From Limanda limanda (lineage: Eukaryota > Chordata > Actinopteri > Pleuronectiformes > Pleuronectidae): a stretch of 64,000 nt of DNA. Each line of letters begins with the position of its first letter. Position 1 is the first letter of the stretch. The position numbers and the translations under genes are program-made. The notes under the pieces were generated by a model that had not been told where the DNA came from, searched no databases, and saw only the letters and a program-made list of their open reading frames with translations. Below, piece after piece: positions 10,573-22,456 of this stretch. Where the stretch lies: the NCBI RefSeq assembly GCF_963576545.1, contig NC_083648.1:22909542-22973541 (forward strand). The letters run 5' to 3'.

Positions 10573-13500
10573 TTGATGCATTAACAAGTCTGAAATAAAT
10601 GGCTCTGATGTCCACCCATAACATCGGATACCAGGCCAATTAATTTCCTCCAGCCAGGAAACTTGTTAACAACTTGTTTCTTTAACTTTCTTAAACACCA
10701 CTGCCAGTCACTGCAGCTGTGGTCCACTTATTTGTCAAGTATCCTTACGTGGTAATGACAATGAGATATTGTTACAATCCACCCGACGATGATTTGCTGA
10801 TCCATCAAAACAATTAATGACACCATTACGGGTGCAATCCTACACTGGTGGTTTCTGGGAAACAGAGAGGTCAGTGCTGACAGATCCTGAGCACAGCTGG
10901 GCCGCTTGTCTGAGGAGGTTGTAGGAATTGGAGCGGCAGCTTGTAACACGCACCACATCACAACATATCATGGACCCCGGTAGTTTTCTTATCCACACAG
11001 GTGCCCCCCCCCCTCCACCTGCACGTCAAGATGGATGTTTGTCATTATCCTGTCCCTCTGCCGACTCGCTGGGGTCCACTGACCTTTTCCAGGGGTCACT
11101 CCCATCAAGGATTACCTATTGATCAAATTCTCTGACACAGGGTGCTTCTTGAACATGTGTGTGTACAGTTTGTGTGTCTTGTCACCAACACAATAGGGCT
11201 GTGTGATCAGGCCAGAGTCGTGCATGCATGCAGTGAAGGTGTGTGCATCTCCTTGACCGGGAAAACAAAACGAGCCGATCAAAAGTGAGTGAGCGTGCGT
11301 CTCCTTGACCTTGGTGATGGGTGTATCAACTCAAAGAAGGTATAAAAGTTGATGAGGTGATATAAAGTGAGCAGTGTGACCAATGGACTGAACAATGGGC
11401 CTTTGAGGACACAAACACACACACACCCATGAGCTCTCTCCATCTCTCTCTCCCTCACACACACACAAACAGGTTTTTAATGAGGACCCAACTTTGAACG
11501 TATGTTCCATCTCTGGTACGTGCCCTGCGTCAGGTCGTTACTCTTTTCCTCACACTGAGCTGCTGTTGCATCTCCAAGGGGGGCAATCGCAGGTCCAGCA
11601 GGATCGTTTGGAGAACCCAGCGTGGTGAATGATGAACGATGAGCTCGCAACGCTGTTTGTCATGGGCTTAAGCAGCAGTGCCGGAAGTGTAGAGGAGATG
11701 GGGCGTCCTCAATTGCTCCCATCGATACACAAATCTTCCCTCCACGACCCTTGAGATGAAATATGGACTCATACATTTGCCATAACAATTCGCAATATGG
11801 TGTCGTCCGTGTCATACAGAGATCTGGCTCGCGCTCGGCATGCGTTCTGCAGTGGAAGCAGCTGTCTACAGCACTTTCCTGTGCTGCAGTGTCTTTCTAT
11901 TGCTTATCAATAAAACACAATAGTGATTCAACCTCCAGCTTGTGAGAAATCTTAAACACTCGGCTAACACACTTCTGCACAGAAGGTGATGCATTTAAAA
12001 TTTTGAGGCAGCAGGCCCAGCAGCCAGTGGGGAACTTTTTTTGTCTATTCTCAAGAGGCATGGACGCCTCCGAGAAATGGTGCAGTTTTGCTTTTTTTTG
12101 TTGTCCCTCGCTTCAGATGGGGCCCACTGCTGCCTTCTGGTACCACTGCTTAAATTTAATTGAAGACTACACAGGTCGCCTGAGACAAAGTGTGTGGTTT
12201 ATGATGTAAGAGGTTAGTTAGCAGGACAAACACAATAGGTGGCTTTTCTCAGCCAAATATTTTCATAGCCAATGTCAGCTAGATGTTAAAAGGTCCATGT
12301 GGACTATTGCAGAACACCATAGCAACATCCTGTATGTTCTCTCTTGTCAACTTGTTTTCTCTAGATATGTTTATACAAGGACAGTACTATTCTGACTCTA
12401 GCTATTTTGACATAACATGAGACAGACTCTAATAGTTTTAATGATGGCTATGAATGACTAAACCTGTTGTATTTTGTATTTGTAGCATGACAGCTACTTT
12501 AATATGTATATATTCTTTATTGTTAAGACATCCCATGATTCATAAAATTTTTCAAATTGTCTGAGGAAACATCACTGACTAATAAATCAAACAGGAGCTT
12601 GAGGTGGGGGGGGGGGGGCTATAGTTCAATTGTGGTTCAAATTTCTCACATAATTTCAAGAAATTTAACAAATGAAAACGAAAATGAATGCATGTTTATA
12701 TGCACTATTGTTGCAAACATATAATATATAAAATAATATGTAATTATCAGGAGTTGGTTTGTCAATGTAAACAGCTGGTGGTGCTCGGTCTCCAGTTGGG
12801 TGCCAACAAAACCATTGCAGAAGAAGCAAACATCAAACGGTGAAAAAAAATTATGGAAATATGGCATTCATTAAACATTTGTTTGGGATTAGCTTATGGA
12901 ATGTTATAGTATAATGTTATATCACACAGATCTGATTTTTTTTCCGTCTGTTTCCTCTTTCAGTCTCTTCACTAGAGCGGACCCACCAGTAAAACACACG
13001 GTCACATGCATTATTTATGCAATGATTTATTCACTACGTCTGCTTCCCTGCACTCAAATGCCACGGTAAATCCAAATGTAAAAAGTACTGTTTCCTATAC
13101 AATTGCAGTTTAAATAATTTGGTTATAGAAATCAAGTTATCTGCTTATTGTGTTCATTTTGGGTCTTTTCTTACATGTTCGGACCATATAAAGTCTCTGC
13201 CAAACAAATGGGCAAAACCAAGCTTGCCAAGCCATTTCCTCCTTTCCTCCATTCCTTGCCTAAGTTTACAAATTCTGTAGTTTTTTTTAACCAGTCTGAG
13301 TTTCCAGATGTGTCTGATGACACTGTTATTCTGTATGTGAGTGCATGTGTAGGTCAGAGGGAGAGACCTTGAATCAATAAATGAATGCGCAGCTCTCAAG
13401 AAAGATTTTACTCCTTTAAAAGTATAGATGATTATGTGGTGATCAGTGTTGATATTTGGGCGTCGTTTCAAACAATTGTGGTGGGTCAGAAATGTCAGCT

Positions 13501-15180
13501 GAGTCTGTGTAGAGAGAGAAAGAGAAGTGAGCAGTGGAGTCAGGGTGTGTGTGTGCACAATGTGATATTGTCAAGTTAAAATTACTGTTAACCGCTTTTA
13601 CCTTACCCTCTAATTCTGGGACTATGATGCAGAAGCTAAACAATTATTTAATAGAAATTAACCGCTTATAGTGATCAATTTGGCCTCTGATCACTGTAAG
13701 TGTTTTCCACTGTATATCACAGGTTTGTAAAAAAAGATCTTCTTTATAATAGAATATTCATGCCTTAAAAATTTCAGACACAGAGCAGGAAGCTTTTACT
13801 AAAATGAAACGACTATCCAGTCACTTAATTTATATTGAACCTAAAATCATCATCCGAGTGTGACCCCCTTAACAGAGTGATAGTGGAGCTGCTCAGCTGC
13901 TGGATTCTGCCTCCTTTCACTATCCAGTCTCGTGGTCACAGTGTAATTGATTTCTGCATTGCTCGAATCGGGCAGCACATGAGGCCAATTTCATACACCA
14001 CACTGTTGTTCCTGCTGAAGGCTCACCGCGCGGAACTGACTTCAAATGTAAGCAATTTAGGTACGCCGGCTTTGCTTAGAGATGCTAATAACTGAGAAGG
14101 TTATCGGATTGATGAGTGAACTCGTTTTCACCTCCCATCATTTTTGACCAGTGCTCAGTGTTTCTCAAGTCAAGGATAAATGAAAAATATTAATTGTAAA
14201 GTATTTTAACAGGATAACCTTTGCAGAAATTTGGGGTTTTGGTATCAACATAAAATAACACAACTGAAGATTGTTGTTATTGTTGCTTTATTATTGGCAC
14301 TTTGTGCCGTTGGGAATATTGTGTTATACTTCACAGCTCCAAATATACCAGTTACAAATAAATGTGTTATAAATTAAGCCGATTTTTTTTACAGCTGAAT
14401 TGCTTCACTGCTGCAAAGGGTTGTCCACTTTTTATTTGTGTGAGAAAATGAAAGTGTTTCGTGAGAATCTTTTTAATTAGGAAGGTGTTGCTTTACCTGT
14501 AATCTCACACTCATAATAACAGTGTTTCTTGTGGTGCTAACAGGCTGCAGGAAGCATATTGTCTTATCTGAGGTTGCTGGAGTAACTGGGAGCATTTCTT
14601 GTTGCGTTTTAGCTACTTTTGCTCTAATTTTAGCTGCTAACCTCAAAGCTGGACTGTTAAACTTCTTCTCTCATAGCTCTCTCGTTCTTTAAGCAACTTT
14701 CTCAACAATCCTGCAGTAGTTTGCATGCTGTTCTTATTCATCACTTGCTTCAGCTTTCCACCCACAGAACGCTGCTGGGGATCCAAGACACAGGCTGCAA
14801 ATCTATCCAGCAATGTCATATTGTAGAGATTAGGGCTGCAGGATTCAATATGATAATATGTAATAATAATATTGGATCTCGATTTTGCTGCTGCACTCTC
14901 CCCCCACCAAGGACAAGTGATGCAGAGTAGCAGAAAGCCAGCAATTAAAAGCTGAGACAAGATTGCAGTCAAGACAATAAAAAATGAAAAATAAAAAAAA
15001 TCACTGCAGGAGACCTAGACGTAGCATTTACATAAAAACATTTGTCCCTTGTGAGACCTGATAAACATCCATCCTGACCTGACCACTGGTGTTTGGACTT
15101 CACGTCCCCAGCTCCATATGCAATTAAACACATAAGCTAATCGTGTTCAGGGAGACCAAAACATTTCGGTGGGGATGGAG
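10573..15180. other. No gene seen
   Basis: Long stretch of unique sequence. It includes a short C run (about 11004), small CA/CT-rich patches (11410-11465), a G13 run at 12607-12619, and a part at about 14831-14990 beginning TTAGGGCTGCAGGATT, which is reminiscent of a fish repeat starting 'agggctgcacgat' but too weak to call. No frame has family resemblance. Confidence 0.45.
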
Positions 15181-15181
15181 G

Positions 15182-15462
15182 GTGTCGAGGGAGAGACTCA
15201 TAATCACATTTCTTCCAGTATCATGCATCCCTAGTGGAAACCGATAAGAGAGGTGAACCCTCAGTCATTCGCAGACTTGGTTTTACTTTTTATTTTTGTG
15301 ATTCCTTGGCCATCGAATTCCACCCTGTTCTCTCCGAAGGGAAGTTTGGGCGATGTCCTCATCCTCGTCCATCTTTCTCCGGCAACACTCAGAAGTAGGT
15401 TCCACAATCCCTCCCTCTTGATTGGCTCTCTACCCCTGTCTGCCTGTCTATCAGTCACCCTT
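15182..15462 (+). repeat. Direct duplication, copy 1
   Basis: About 280 bp that recur 415 bp downstream at 15597-15876 with only a few substitutions and small indels over the best 260 bp (from CATAATCACATTT to TCAGTCACCCT). Shared landmarks are TCATGCATCCCTAGTGGAAA, GATTCCTTGGCCATCGAAT and GAAGTTTGGGCGATGTCCTC. The unit does not resemble a transposon and has no terminal repeats. It looks like a local duplication of unique sequence. Confidence 0.95.
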
Positions 15463-15596
15463 GAAAGAAAACTTGTCCGTAGATGAGGTTTTGTCCTTAT
15501 TTTCTATAAAATTTTAAACTGTAATGCTATGAAAAGAACGCATCGACCATGACTTTCTCTTAAGACGAGCTAAATGTTTCCGAAATGACACTCTGC

Positions 15597-15876
15597 ACTG
15601 TGTGAGGGGGAATCATAATCACATTTTTTCCAGTATCATGCATCCCTAGTGGAAACCGATAAGAGAGGTGAACCCTCAGCCATTCGCAGACTTGGTTCAA
15701 CTGTTTATTTTGTGATTCCTTGGCCATCGAATACCACCCTGTTCTCTCCGAAGGGAAGTTTGGGCGATGTCCTCATCCTCGTCCATCTTTCTCAGGCAAC
15801 ACTCAGAAGTAGTTTCCCACAATCCCTCCCTCTTGATTGGCTCTCCACCCCTGTCTGCCCGTCTATCAGTCACCCT
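15597..15876 (+). repeat. Direct duplication, copy 2
   Basis: Second copy of the 15182-15462 segment. Differences include GTTTTAC versus GTTCAAC near the middle and CTCCGGCAAC versus CTCAGGCAAC. The spacer between the copies (15463-15596) is not repeated after copy 2, so this is a partial tandem duplication with a 415 bp period, followed by pyrimidine-rich sequence (15885-15945). Confidence 0.95.
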
Positions 15877-16550
15877 CGCACTTCTCACCACGCTCCCTCA
15901 GCCCTCTCACCTCCCCCCCTCCATCTCCCTCAGTCGCTCTTCATGGGATGTGTCTCACAGACGGTGGGTCTGTTTTGACGGCTTTGCATTCTGCCAGCGA
16001 GGCGTCAACTTCGACTTTCCCTCCCGTCCATCACTCGCCCGGCTGCCGCACCTATGCATTAAATATCAAGCCTGTGTGGAAGGAGTCGCAGGATAGCACG
16101 CTGGGGTTTGAGCTCCGTTGGCAGGTCTGAGGGGAATCTCTCCTCGCAGTTGGTGAAGCTGGAAGAAGCTGTTGTGGAGCAGCTTTTAATATTTCCCTGA
16201 TGTGAAAGCACCATGGGAGCGTTTGAATATTGCATTAAAGCACGCCGACTTTGGCGCGAACACAAGCATATTGAAGAATGCATCTCTCTGTACTTCTCAT
16301 GCACACACACACGCACAAAAAGCTCCTCTCCAGAGCGAGGACAAGCACAAACCCGAACTAATTTGTGCACACAGACAAGCTAATGAGATTAGCATTCAGA
16401 TTTTTTTGGGGAAATTGGCGGATTGAACGAGTAGCAGGGGAAAAAAACACAATTGTGTAGAAATTGAGCTGATGCAGCAGTGATGGCACGATTTTCAAGC
16501 AGAGGAGAACTGAACTTCATTATACTCTTATAAATGTCCAATACTTTTAT
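15877..16550. promoter_or_regulatory. Conserved-looking non-coding block (weak)
   Basis: GC-balanced unique sequence with overlapping frames on both strands (for example 15837-16130 plus and 16059-16370 minus) and no recognisable protein. The parts at 15990-16120 and 16200-16440 have the texture of conserved non-coding DNA, including CTAATGAGATTAGCATTCAG near 16380. Inference only. Confidence 0.25.
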
Positions 16551-17484
16551 CAGAGTTGGGAAGTAACAAAGTACAAATTTAAATGTACTCAAGTAGATTT
16601 TTCAGGTATCTATACTTTATAGTACCTCTATATCTATAGTATTTTATTTTTATTTTACAATTAACCAATAATAGCCGTTGCTTCTATACCTTACATCTTC
16701 AAAACAGGTTTGTTACTTTGGTTGAAATTAATTTTGTTGTGGTTAATGTTTAACTGGACAGAGTTGAACTGCCCAATATACGCCCTTTAGCCAGATTATG
16801 CACACAGTTCTGATTTGAACTCAGTGTTCTGACTAAACTATCTTAATTTAGTTAAAACTCAGATAACAAATGTATGATATTTATATATAAATATATAAAT
16901 TATGATTGAAAAAATATTCTGAAGACCTATTCATGAAAAGCATAAGGGTGTAGAATCTAGACTGAAGAGGTATATTCTGGACTAGCCTGTTTTAAACTGG
17001 ACTAGACATGAATATACCTTTGGCTATAAAACAGACTAGCTCACTTTAACTAGTTTGGTGGGGTGTTAATGTAGGCTGCTACACCAGAAGTTTAACGATT
17101 CTTAGGGGTCGGGACTGGTGATGGCTGGAGCAGTGGGCAGGCATTCAGACGAGAGGAGGGGGTAGGCAAGAAGATGGCTGGAAGCCGACTGGAGTGGAGA
17201 GATAAGGGGAGGGTTTGAGCTGGCACTGCAGGCGGTGGATTCTGGCGTCCCTGGAAAAGGAGTCCTGGGCACGATAGAGAAGGTAGTGAGCACTTAAAGT
17301 TAACATGTTAGCTCTAAATACTAAAGAACATGCTGTTTCACATTAATCAGCTGAGAGCTTGGACCAACTAGACCGATAGAAGAGTGTGGAAAAGAACAGC
17401 AGGAGAACCAGGGGATTTGTACTGATTAGTTGATGAGCAGATGTAATCGGGGTGTGAGATAGACCAGGTGAAATGAGTAGAAGA

Positions 17485-17546
<62 letters not shown>

Positions 17547-18193
17547 GGGACGAGATAACAGGGAGGACACAGGAAACACTGAGGTTACAGCTGAAGCTGT
17601 GACACATTCGGAGGCAATTGAACAGTTTTTTTTATTGTGCATCATCAAACACCGGCTTCCCAGCATACACACCTTAACCTTAATGGAAGATGCAATAACA
17701 CAAAAAAAAAACAATTCTTTGTGCATATCATGTGCAACATATATAACATGGTATACAAAACTGAAAAGAGAGTGGCGAGAGCATTGGTGTGTGAGTATGT
17801 CAGGACCATTTGTGTGTCATGTCCACTTCATTCGCACAGCGCTATCTGCGATAAGGTGTAAGAACATGGAGGAAAGAAAAGAATCAGTCAACATCGCTGA
17901 CAAATCAATGACATTCTCCACCCCTGGCCTTATTTAAATCAAGAATACTTAATTCAGTACATTGTGCAAATTTCCTCCAGGACAATTATCCATTCCTCAA
18001 AACCTTTTCTCTCTAAACTTCTGTTCTTAGTTTATAGTTGAATTTAATTTGAATATAAAGTCGATAATAGATGCAACTATTTACATTTAAACTTTAAGTA
18101 CATTTCCGAGCCTTTACTTTTACCAACTAATACTTTAACTTGTATATTTGCGTTGTTACTTGAGTAAAGAATGTTTGACTTTTGCCACCTCTG
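16551..18193. mobile_element. hAT-type non-autonomous element, 1.64 kb, diverged
   Basis: The left end begins CAGAGTTGGGAAGTAACAAAGTAC and the right end finishes GACTTTTGCCACCTCTG. The reverse complement of the right end (CAGAGGTGGCAAAAGTC) matches the left end in its first nine bases apart from one change. Both ends carry the stepped 'gtac-tcaagta' / 'ttacttgagta' motifs typical of an abundant fish family with CAGAGGTGG termini, as in hAT elements. The interior has no transposase frame; it contains a (CA)30 tract and purine-rich sequence. The 8 bp flanks (ACTTTTAT and CTTCTGTT) are not identical, so the target-site duplication has decayed or the two ends belong to different insertions. Confidence 0.6.
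17486..17545. repeat. (CA)30 microsatellite
   Basis: Sixty bases of perfect CA dinucleotide inside the hAT-like element. It produces the false longest plus-strand frame of the window (a poly-Thr-His stretch) and a poly-Cys-Val frame on the minus strand. Confidence 0.98.
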
Positions 18194-21100
18194 CTTCTGT
18201 TGATGTGAATGGGGAAGTAGCTGGAAGTGAGCCCGGCTTGATAAGGGAGCTGTCAGGTTGATGTTCATCCATCCAGGCTTATGCAACAGGCTGCTCAGCT
18301 GATCTTTATATCTCCCCCTCTATCATGCTGTCACTTTGTTATGCTCCCACTGCATCCTGCCAGTGCCTTGTATCTCCGAAAAGAAAGTTTTCAGCCATTC
18401 ATAAATACACTGTACTTGACAGTTTTATCATACATATTCAGTAGTTGGGTTGATCCCAGGATCGTAAAGTGATACCTGGGGGGACAATGTCACCTGTCTA
18501 GCTGAGCGAGGGCGGGGGTGTAAAATGGAAATACGAGGGTTTTACAAGGCGTTAGCAGTGTCATGGCAGCTGTGTGTGAAATTACATGTTATACTCCAAC
18601 AGATATTTGCATTAGTTTCACTTTTACTAGTTTAAGTGAGTCGCTGTGAGTTGATACAGTTTTACTTTTCTTCTTTCTAAGAGTGAGGAGCAGAGATGCT
18701 GCAACACTGATGGATGCTGAAGTGATGCATGATGGGTGACAGCTAGATGGATGACACCACACATTAATATTCTCTCCCAAACCTCTTCTCCATCATTGTG
18801 ACATAGGAATGTCAATTAATTAGAAATTAGTCGTGATGAAATGATGTGACATTTTGAAAGTATCATAAACAACTGGTTTTGGAACTTTGGGATTCATCAT
18901 ATATACAAATATAGAGACAGGCACACACATTATTGTTGGTAATAGTTTTTGCTTTTTAGATGCAATTGAATCATATTTTGGTCACATGATGGGCTGTATC
19001 TGTCTTGATGGAACCAAGATGGATTATGGCATATTCAGTCACTGGCCTGATGGGATCACGATAACCAAAGGTCAAAGTTCAAATCCTGAGGACAGATGGG
19101 GACACTGGTATTTGTGGATTGGATTTGTGTTTACTTTTACATCATTAACCGGTCTGGATGGGTCGCTCTATTAACGACAATAGTAGAACAGGAACTGTGT
19201 AGCAACCGTCACTCTGGATTGAATTTGTCTAATATGTAGCGCTGCAACTGACTTAAATATTCTTTGTAATTTGATTCAAGCAGCCAGAGTGTCCACACTG
19301 TGGTGAATATTGGATTTTTATTTTCCATAAAGGGGCCAAATTGCAAATACAGGCCAACTTTATGTCCATTACCAATTGTATTGCCCCTGGATCCACCCCT
19401 GGCTCTCGGATTAGAATCACATCTCAAATCATCATATTCTGTTGTTCTGCATACTGACAAGAAACTATCTGGTTAAAACTTGAATATGCCAGACACTAAT
19501 TTGTGTTGGCAGAGTAAATGCTGCCAAAATGTATTTTTTATGGGGGCAACCTGTTGGTCTATGATATTATTCCGACCATGAACTGTTCTCTCTTCATTCT
19601 CTGTTCCTTTCTCTGTTGTCATATTTAAGAGCATAGCATTAACTAAAATCTGAAAAAGCAAAGTGAAATTAGGAAGCTGCTTGATAAATCGATCTGTTCC
19701 TATTCCAGCAGGCTGTAGAATTCAGTTTGTGTTCTGCTCCTCAAAGTCACGGAGAAGAACACGACAGCAGAAAGAGACCGGTTGTGAACTGAGAAAGCAC
19801 AAGTGAGACAGTGAGGCAATACTGGATGGAGAAGACTTTGTACAAGTGGCTTTGGTGCCATTATACAGCACTAAACCAACAGAGAAGAAGTGGATATGTG
19901 TTTTCCATCAGTGATACAAGAAGACAGAACAGAGACTGTTTCCGGGCTGCAGACGTGGAGTGTGGATGTGACAGCTGGTTTGTGTAAAACAACAGTAGTC
20001 TCTCAGTCGCACTTTCGGAAAGATGAGTTTCTTTGAAAACCACAGGGACTTGATTTATTTTCAACAACAATCAATCCTTCTACCTAAGACGGAAGTATTG
20101 TAAACTTCAGGTGACCCACAAACACTGAAAATAAACTCTGGGAACATTGTAAAAAAAAGTACCCAATAGCTAAATGCAGTAGACTGTGTTTACTAGTAGA
20201 GAAATACGGAGAAATAATCTGAGATACAACATCACACATGAAACATAGTTAATTAAATTTAGAGGCACGATCCATCCACCTTCATGCTTTTGTGAAAATG
20301 ACATTTAAATGTGTGTATTTCACAATTAAACGTTGATTGCAGGTCCATTCTGATTCAAACCTTTCATCGTCATTTCCACGATCGCTGCAAGACAGCAGAG
20401 GTGCAGCCCGAAAGCGGAGCTTGATTTCTATTATCTTCAAACCGGGGGTGTCATGTTCGCTTTTGAGACTGTCTGCCGAGGTAGATCAAGAGCACGTCGG
20501 CGGGGTTCAAGGAGCTCAAATATTGGACACTTCAGTCAAACATTTTATTCAGGTCTGTCAAAGAGACGTTTGCTCTGAAGAGATTTGTCATTTCGTGTCC
20601 TTGTCATCACAGCCCGACACAAGGCTTCGGCTGCACACACAACACGACAAGTGGGGGAGAGTGGCGTTCTGTTGTTACAATGCAATCAACTCTGCTATAT
20701 ATGTTTTTTCATTTTATTTCTATATTAATTTTTTGTTTATTTTCCTCATCATTTAGCAGCAGCCCCCCCCCCCCCCCATCCTATTATTATTCCCAGTTAT
20801 CTTCAATGTTCTTGTAATTGGAAACTAGAATTCTCTCACCTAGTATGAAATTGTATTAGGATCTAAATGCATTTTATTATCATGACGCACTTGGCAGTGA
20901 TATTAAAATGTAATAGAAAAATCAGCTCGCTGCTATGATTGTGCTTTAAGCAATTATTGTGACATTATTTTCTTATAAATCTGCGTATTATTGTCTAATG
21001 CAAGATTGCTAATTATCTTATGCATCGTGTTCAGCGCACTCTGTTGGTTTGTTGTCCTTGCTGCCTTTGGGCATTTCAGCTGAGGTGAAGATGTTGGCAA

Positions 21101-22200
21101 CTATAGAAAAGAGCTATTAAAATACAACAGAACATCGGATAGTCTTGTCAGAATTCAAAGTAAAGTAAAGTAAACAAAACCATGTCTGCCCACGATAGGG
21201 AAATGACAAGAATGGATGTTAAAATGCCTATAACTGCCTGCAAAGGTTTTCACAAAAGACTAAACCCACTTACTGGTTTTAATGGTGTGGCTGATTGACG
21301 AACTATGTCAACTGACTTCCTGCTTTGCTCCTGTCATAACTACAACAACAACATAACTACAACAACTAACAATAACCACTAGAGGCCTCTAACAATAAAA
21401 CACAGCAACAGTCACTAGGATCAAACTGAAAACCACTGAACTGCCCAGTGGAACTGACACACAGCTCTTACTCCTTCCATCCATTGTTTAGAAAAGACCT
21501 CTGATGAGTGCAGCACTAAGGTTACAAGGAAAGATTGTGTTCATGGTGTGTTGCTAGGGAACTTGATGAGAGCATGGTCTCCCGTGTCAGAATTCCATGC
21601 TTTGTTGATCCAGTTGCTGACCCACGCTGAACTACATGCTTGGATTTGTGCCACTAAAACATCTCACACCAACAAGCCACAGTTCAAAACAAATCAAGAT
21701 GATTTTATGTCATGTTTTTAGATTGTTTTGGCCCAAAACTATGTATTTTAAATAAAAGCCAAACCAACAATCGTTGCATAAGCAAATATATCTAGCATTG
21801 TCCTGCTTGTCAGTCAGGATGCAGGATAAGAACATTTTCAGAAGCAGTTATCAAAATGCAATGAATAACTAAATTTTTGGAATACTTGCAGTGGCTGTTT
21901 GTCAGGTAACCTGTATGAAAAAAAAAGTTGAGGATGCCCACACTGAGCTGTACTACACTGTAGTGGCAGTGCAGTATATTATAGAGTATAGCTGTAATAA
22001 TACCGCCGACACCCTTGACTTGTCCACAGACTTAACAGATCCGCTCGGCACATTTCTCTCCCCTTGTCTTTTTCCTCCCTCTCCTTGACCCTTCCTCTCT
22101 TTCTCTCATTCTGTGTTCAGATCTGTCATCTTTCGACTCTCTCTCTTTTGTGTCTGTCTCAGCCTCTTGCCCACTTATCTCCCTTCTCCCTCATCTCTTT
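18194..22200. other. No gene seen
   Basis: Unique AT-rich sequence with a 95-codon frame at 18887-19174 and a 139-codon one at 20337-20756; neither resembles a known protein and both end in low-complexity hydrophobic or AT-rich sequence. A C15 run sits at 20763-20777. Segment 21330-21400 has CAACAA-rich simple sequence. Confidence 0.45.
20763..20777. repeat. C15 homopolymer
   Basis: Fifteen consecutive C residues just downstream of an AT-rich stretch. A likely indel hotspot in assembly and polymerase reads. Confidence 0.95.
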
Positions 22201-22214
22201 ATCCCCTTCTCCCT

Positions 22215-22455
22215 CTCCGTCTCACGGCTGGGCTGTGGCCCCGAGGCCCCTCATTACTTTGTCGCTGTGCAGTGGCCACTCCTTTCAACCTGATGCGCCT
22301 GTGGGATTAGCGTTATCTCCATCTATGTCACTTGCTTATCTGTTTTCTAGACTCTTGAAATATAGCCCGGCCAGACGTGTGATGCACTTCAGATTACCAG
22401 AGGCAGGAGGCAGGTATGAAAATCCCCCGCCGATCAGATGCCCTTACTCAGTCTG
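22215..22455. promoter_or_regulatory. Conserved-looking non-coding block (candidate CNE)
   Basis: GC-balanced block starting at CACGGCTGGGCTGTGGCC with GATTAGCG, CTTATCTG (GATA-type) and GATGCACTTCAGATTACC motifs. It is preceded by 130 bp of polypyrimidine (22040-22215) that makes spurious frames. I see no coding evidence. Enhancer-like nature is inferred from texture. Confidence 0.3.
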
Positions 22456-22456
22456 A

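Noticed and set aside
14831..14990. TTAGGGCTGCAGGATTCAATATG, similar to the start of a fish repeat beginning 'agggctgcacgat'
   Set aside because: Only about 20 bases are similar and no second terminus was found.
17473..17937. 154-codon plus-strand ORF, the longest in the window
   Set aside because: Its first third is the (CA)30 tract translated as Thr-His, and the rest has no family resemblance, no splice context and lies inside a hAT-like element.
18887..19174. 95-codon ORF with hydrophobic C-terminus
   Set aside because: No homology I can recall, no splice or promoter context, AT-rich flanks. Possible but unsupported.
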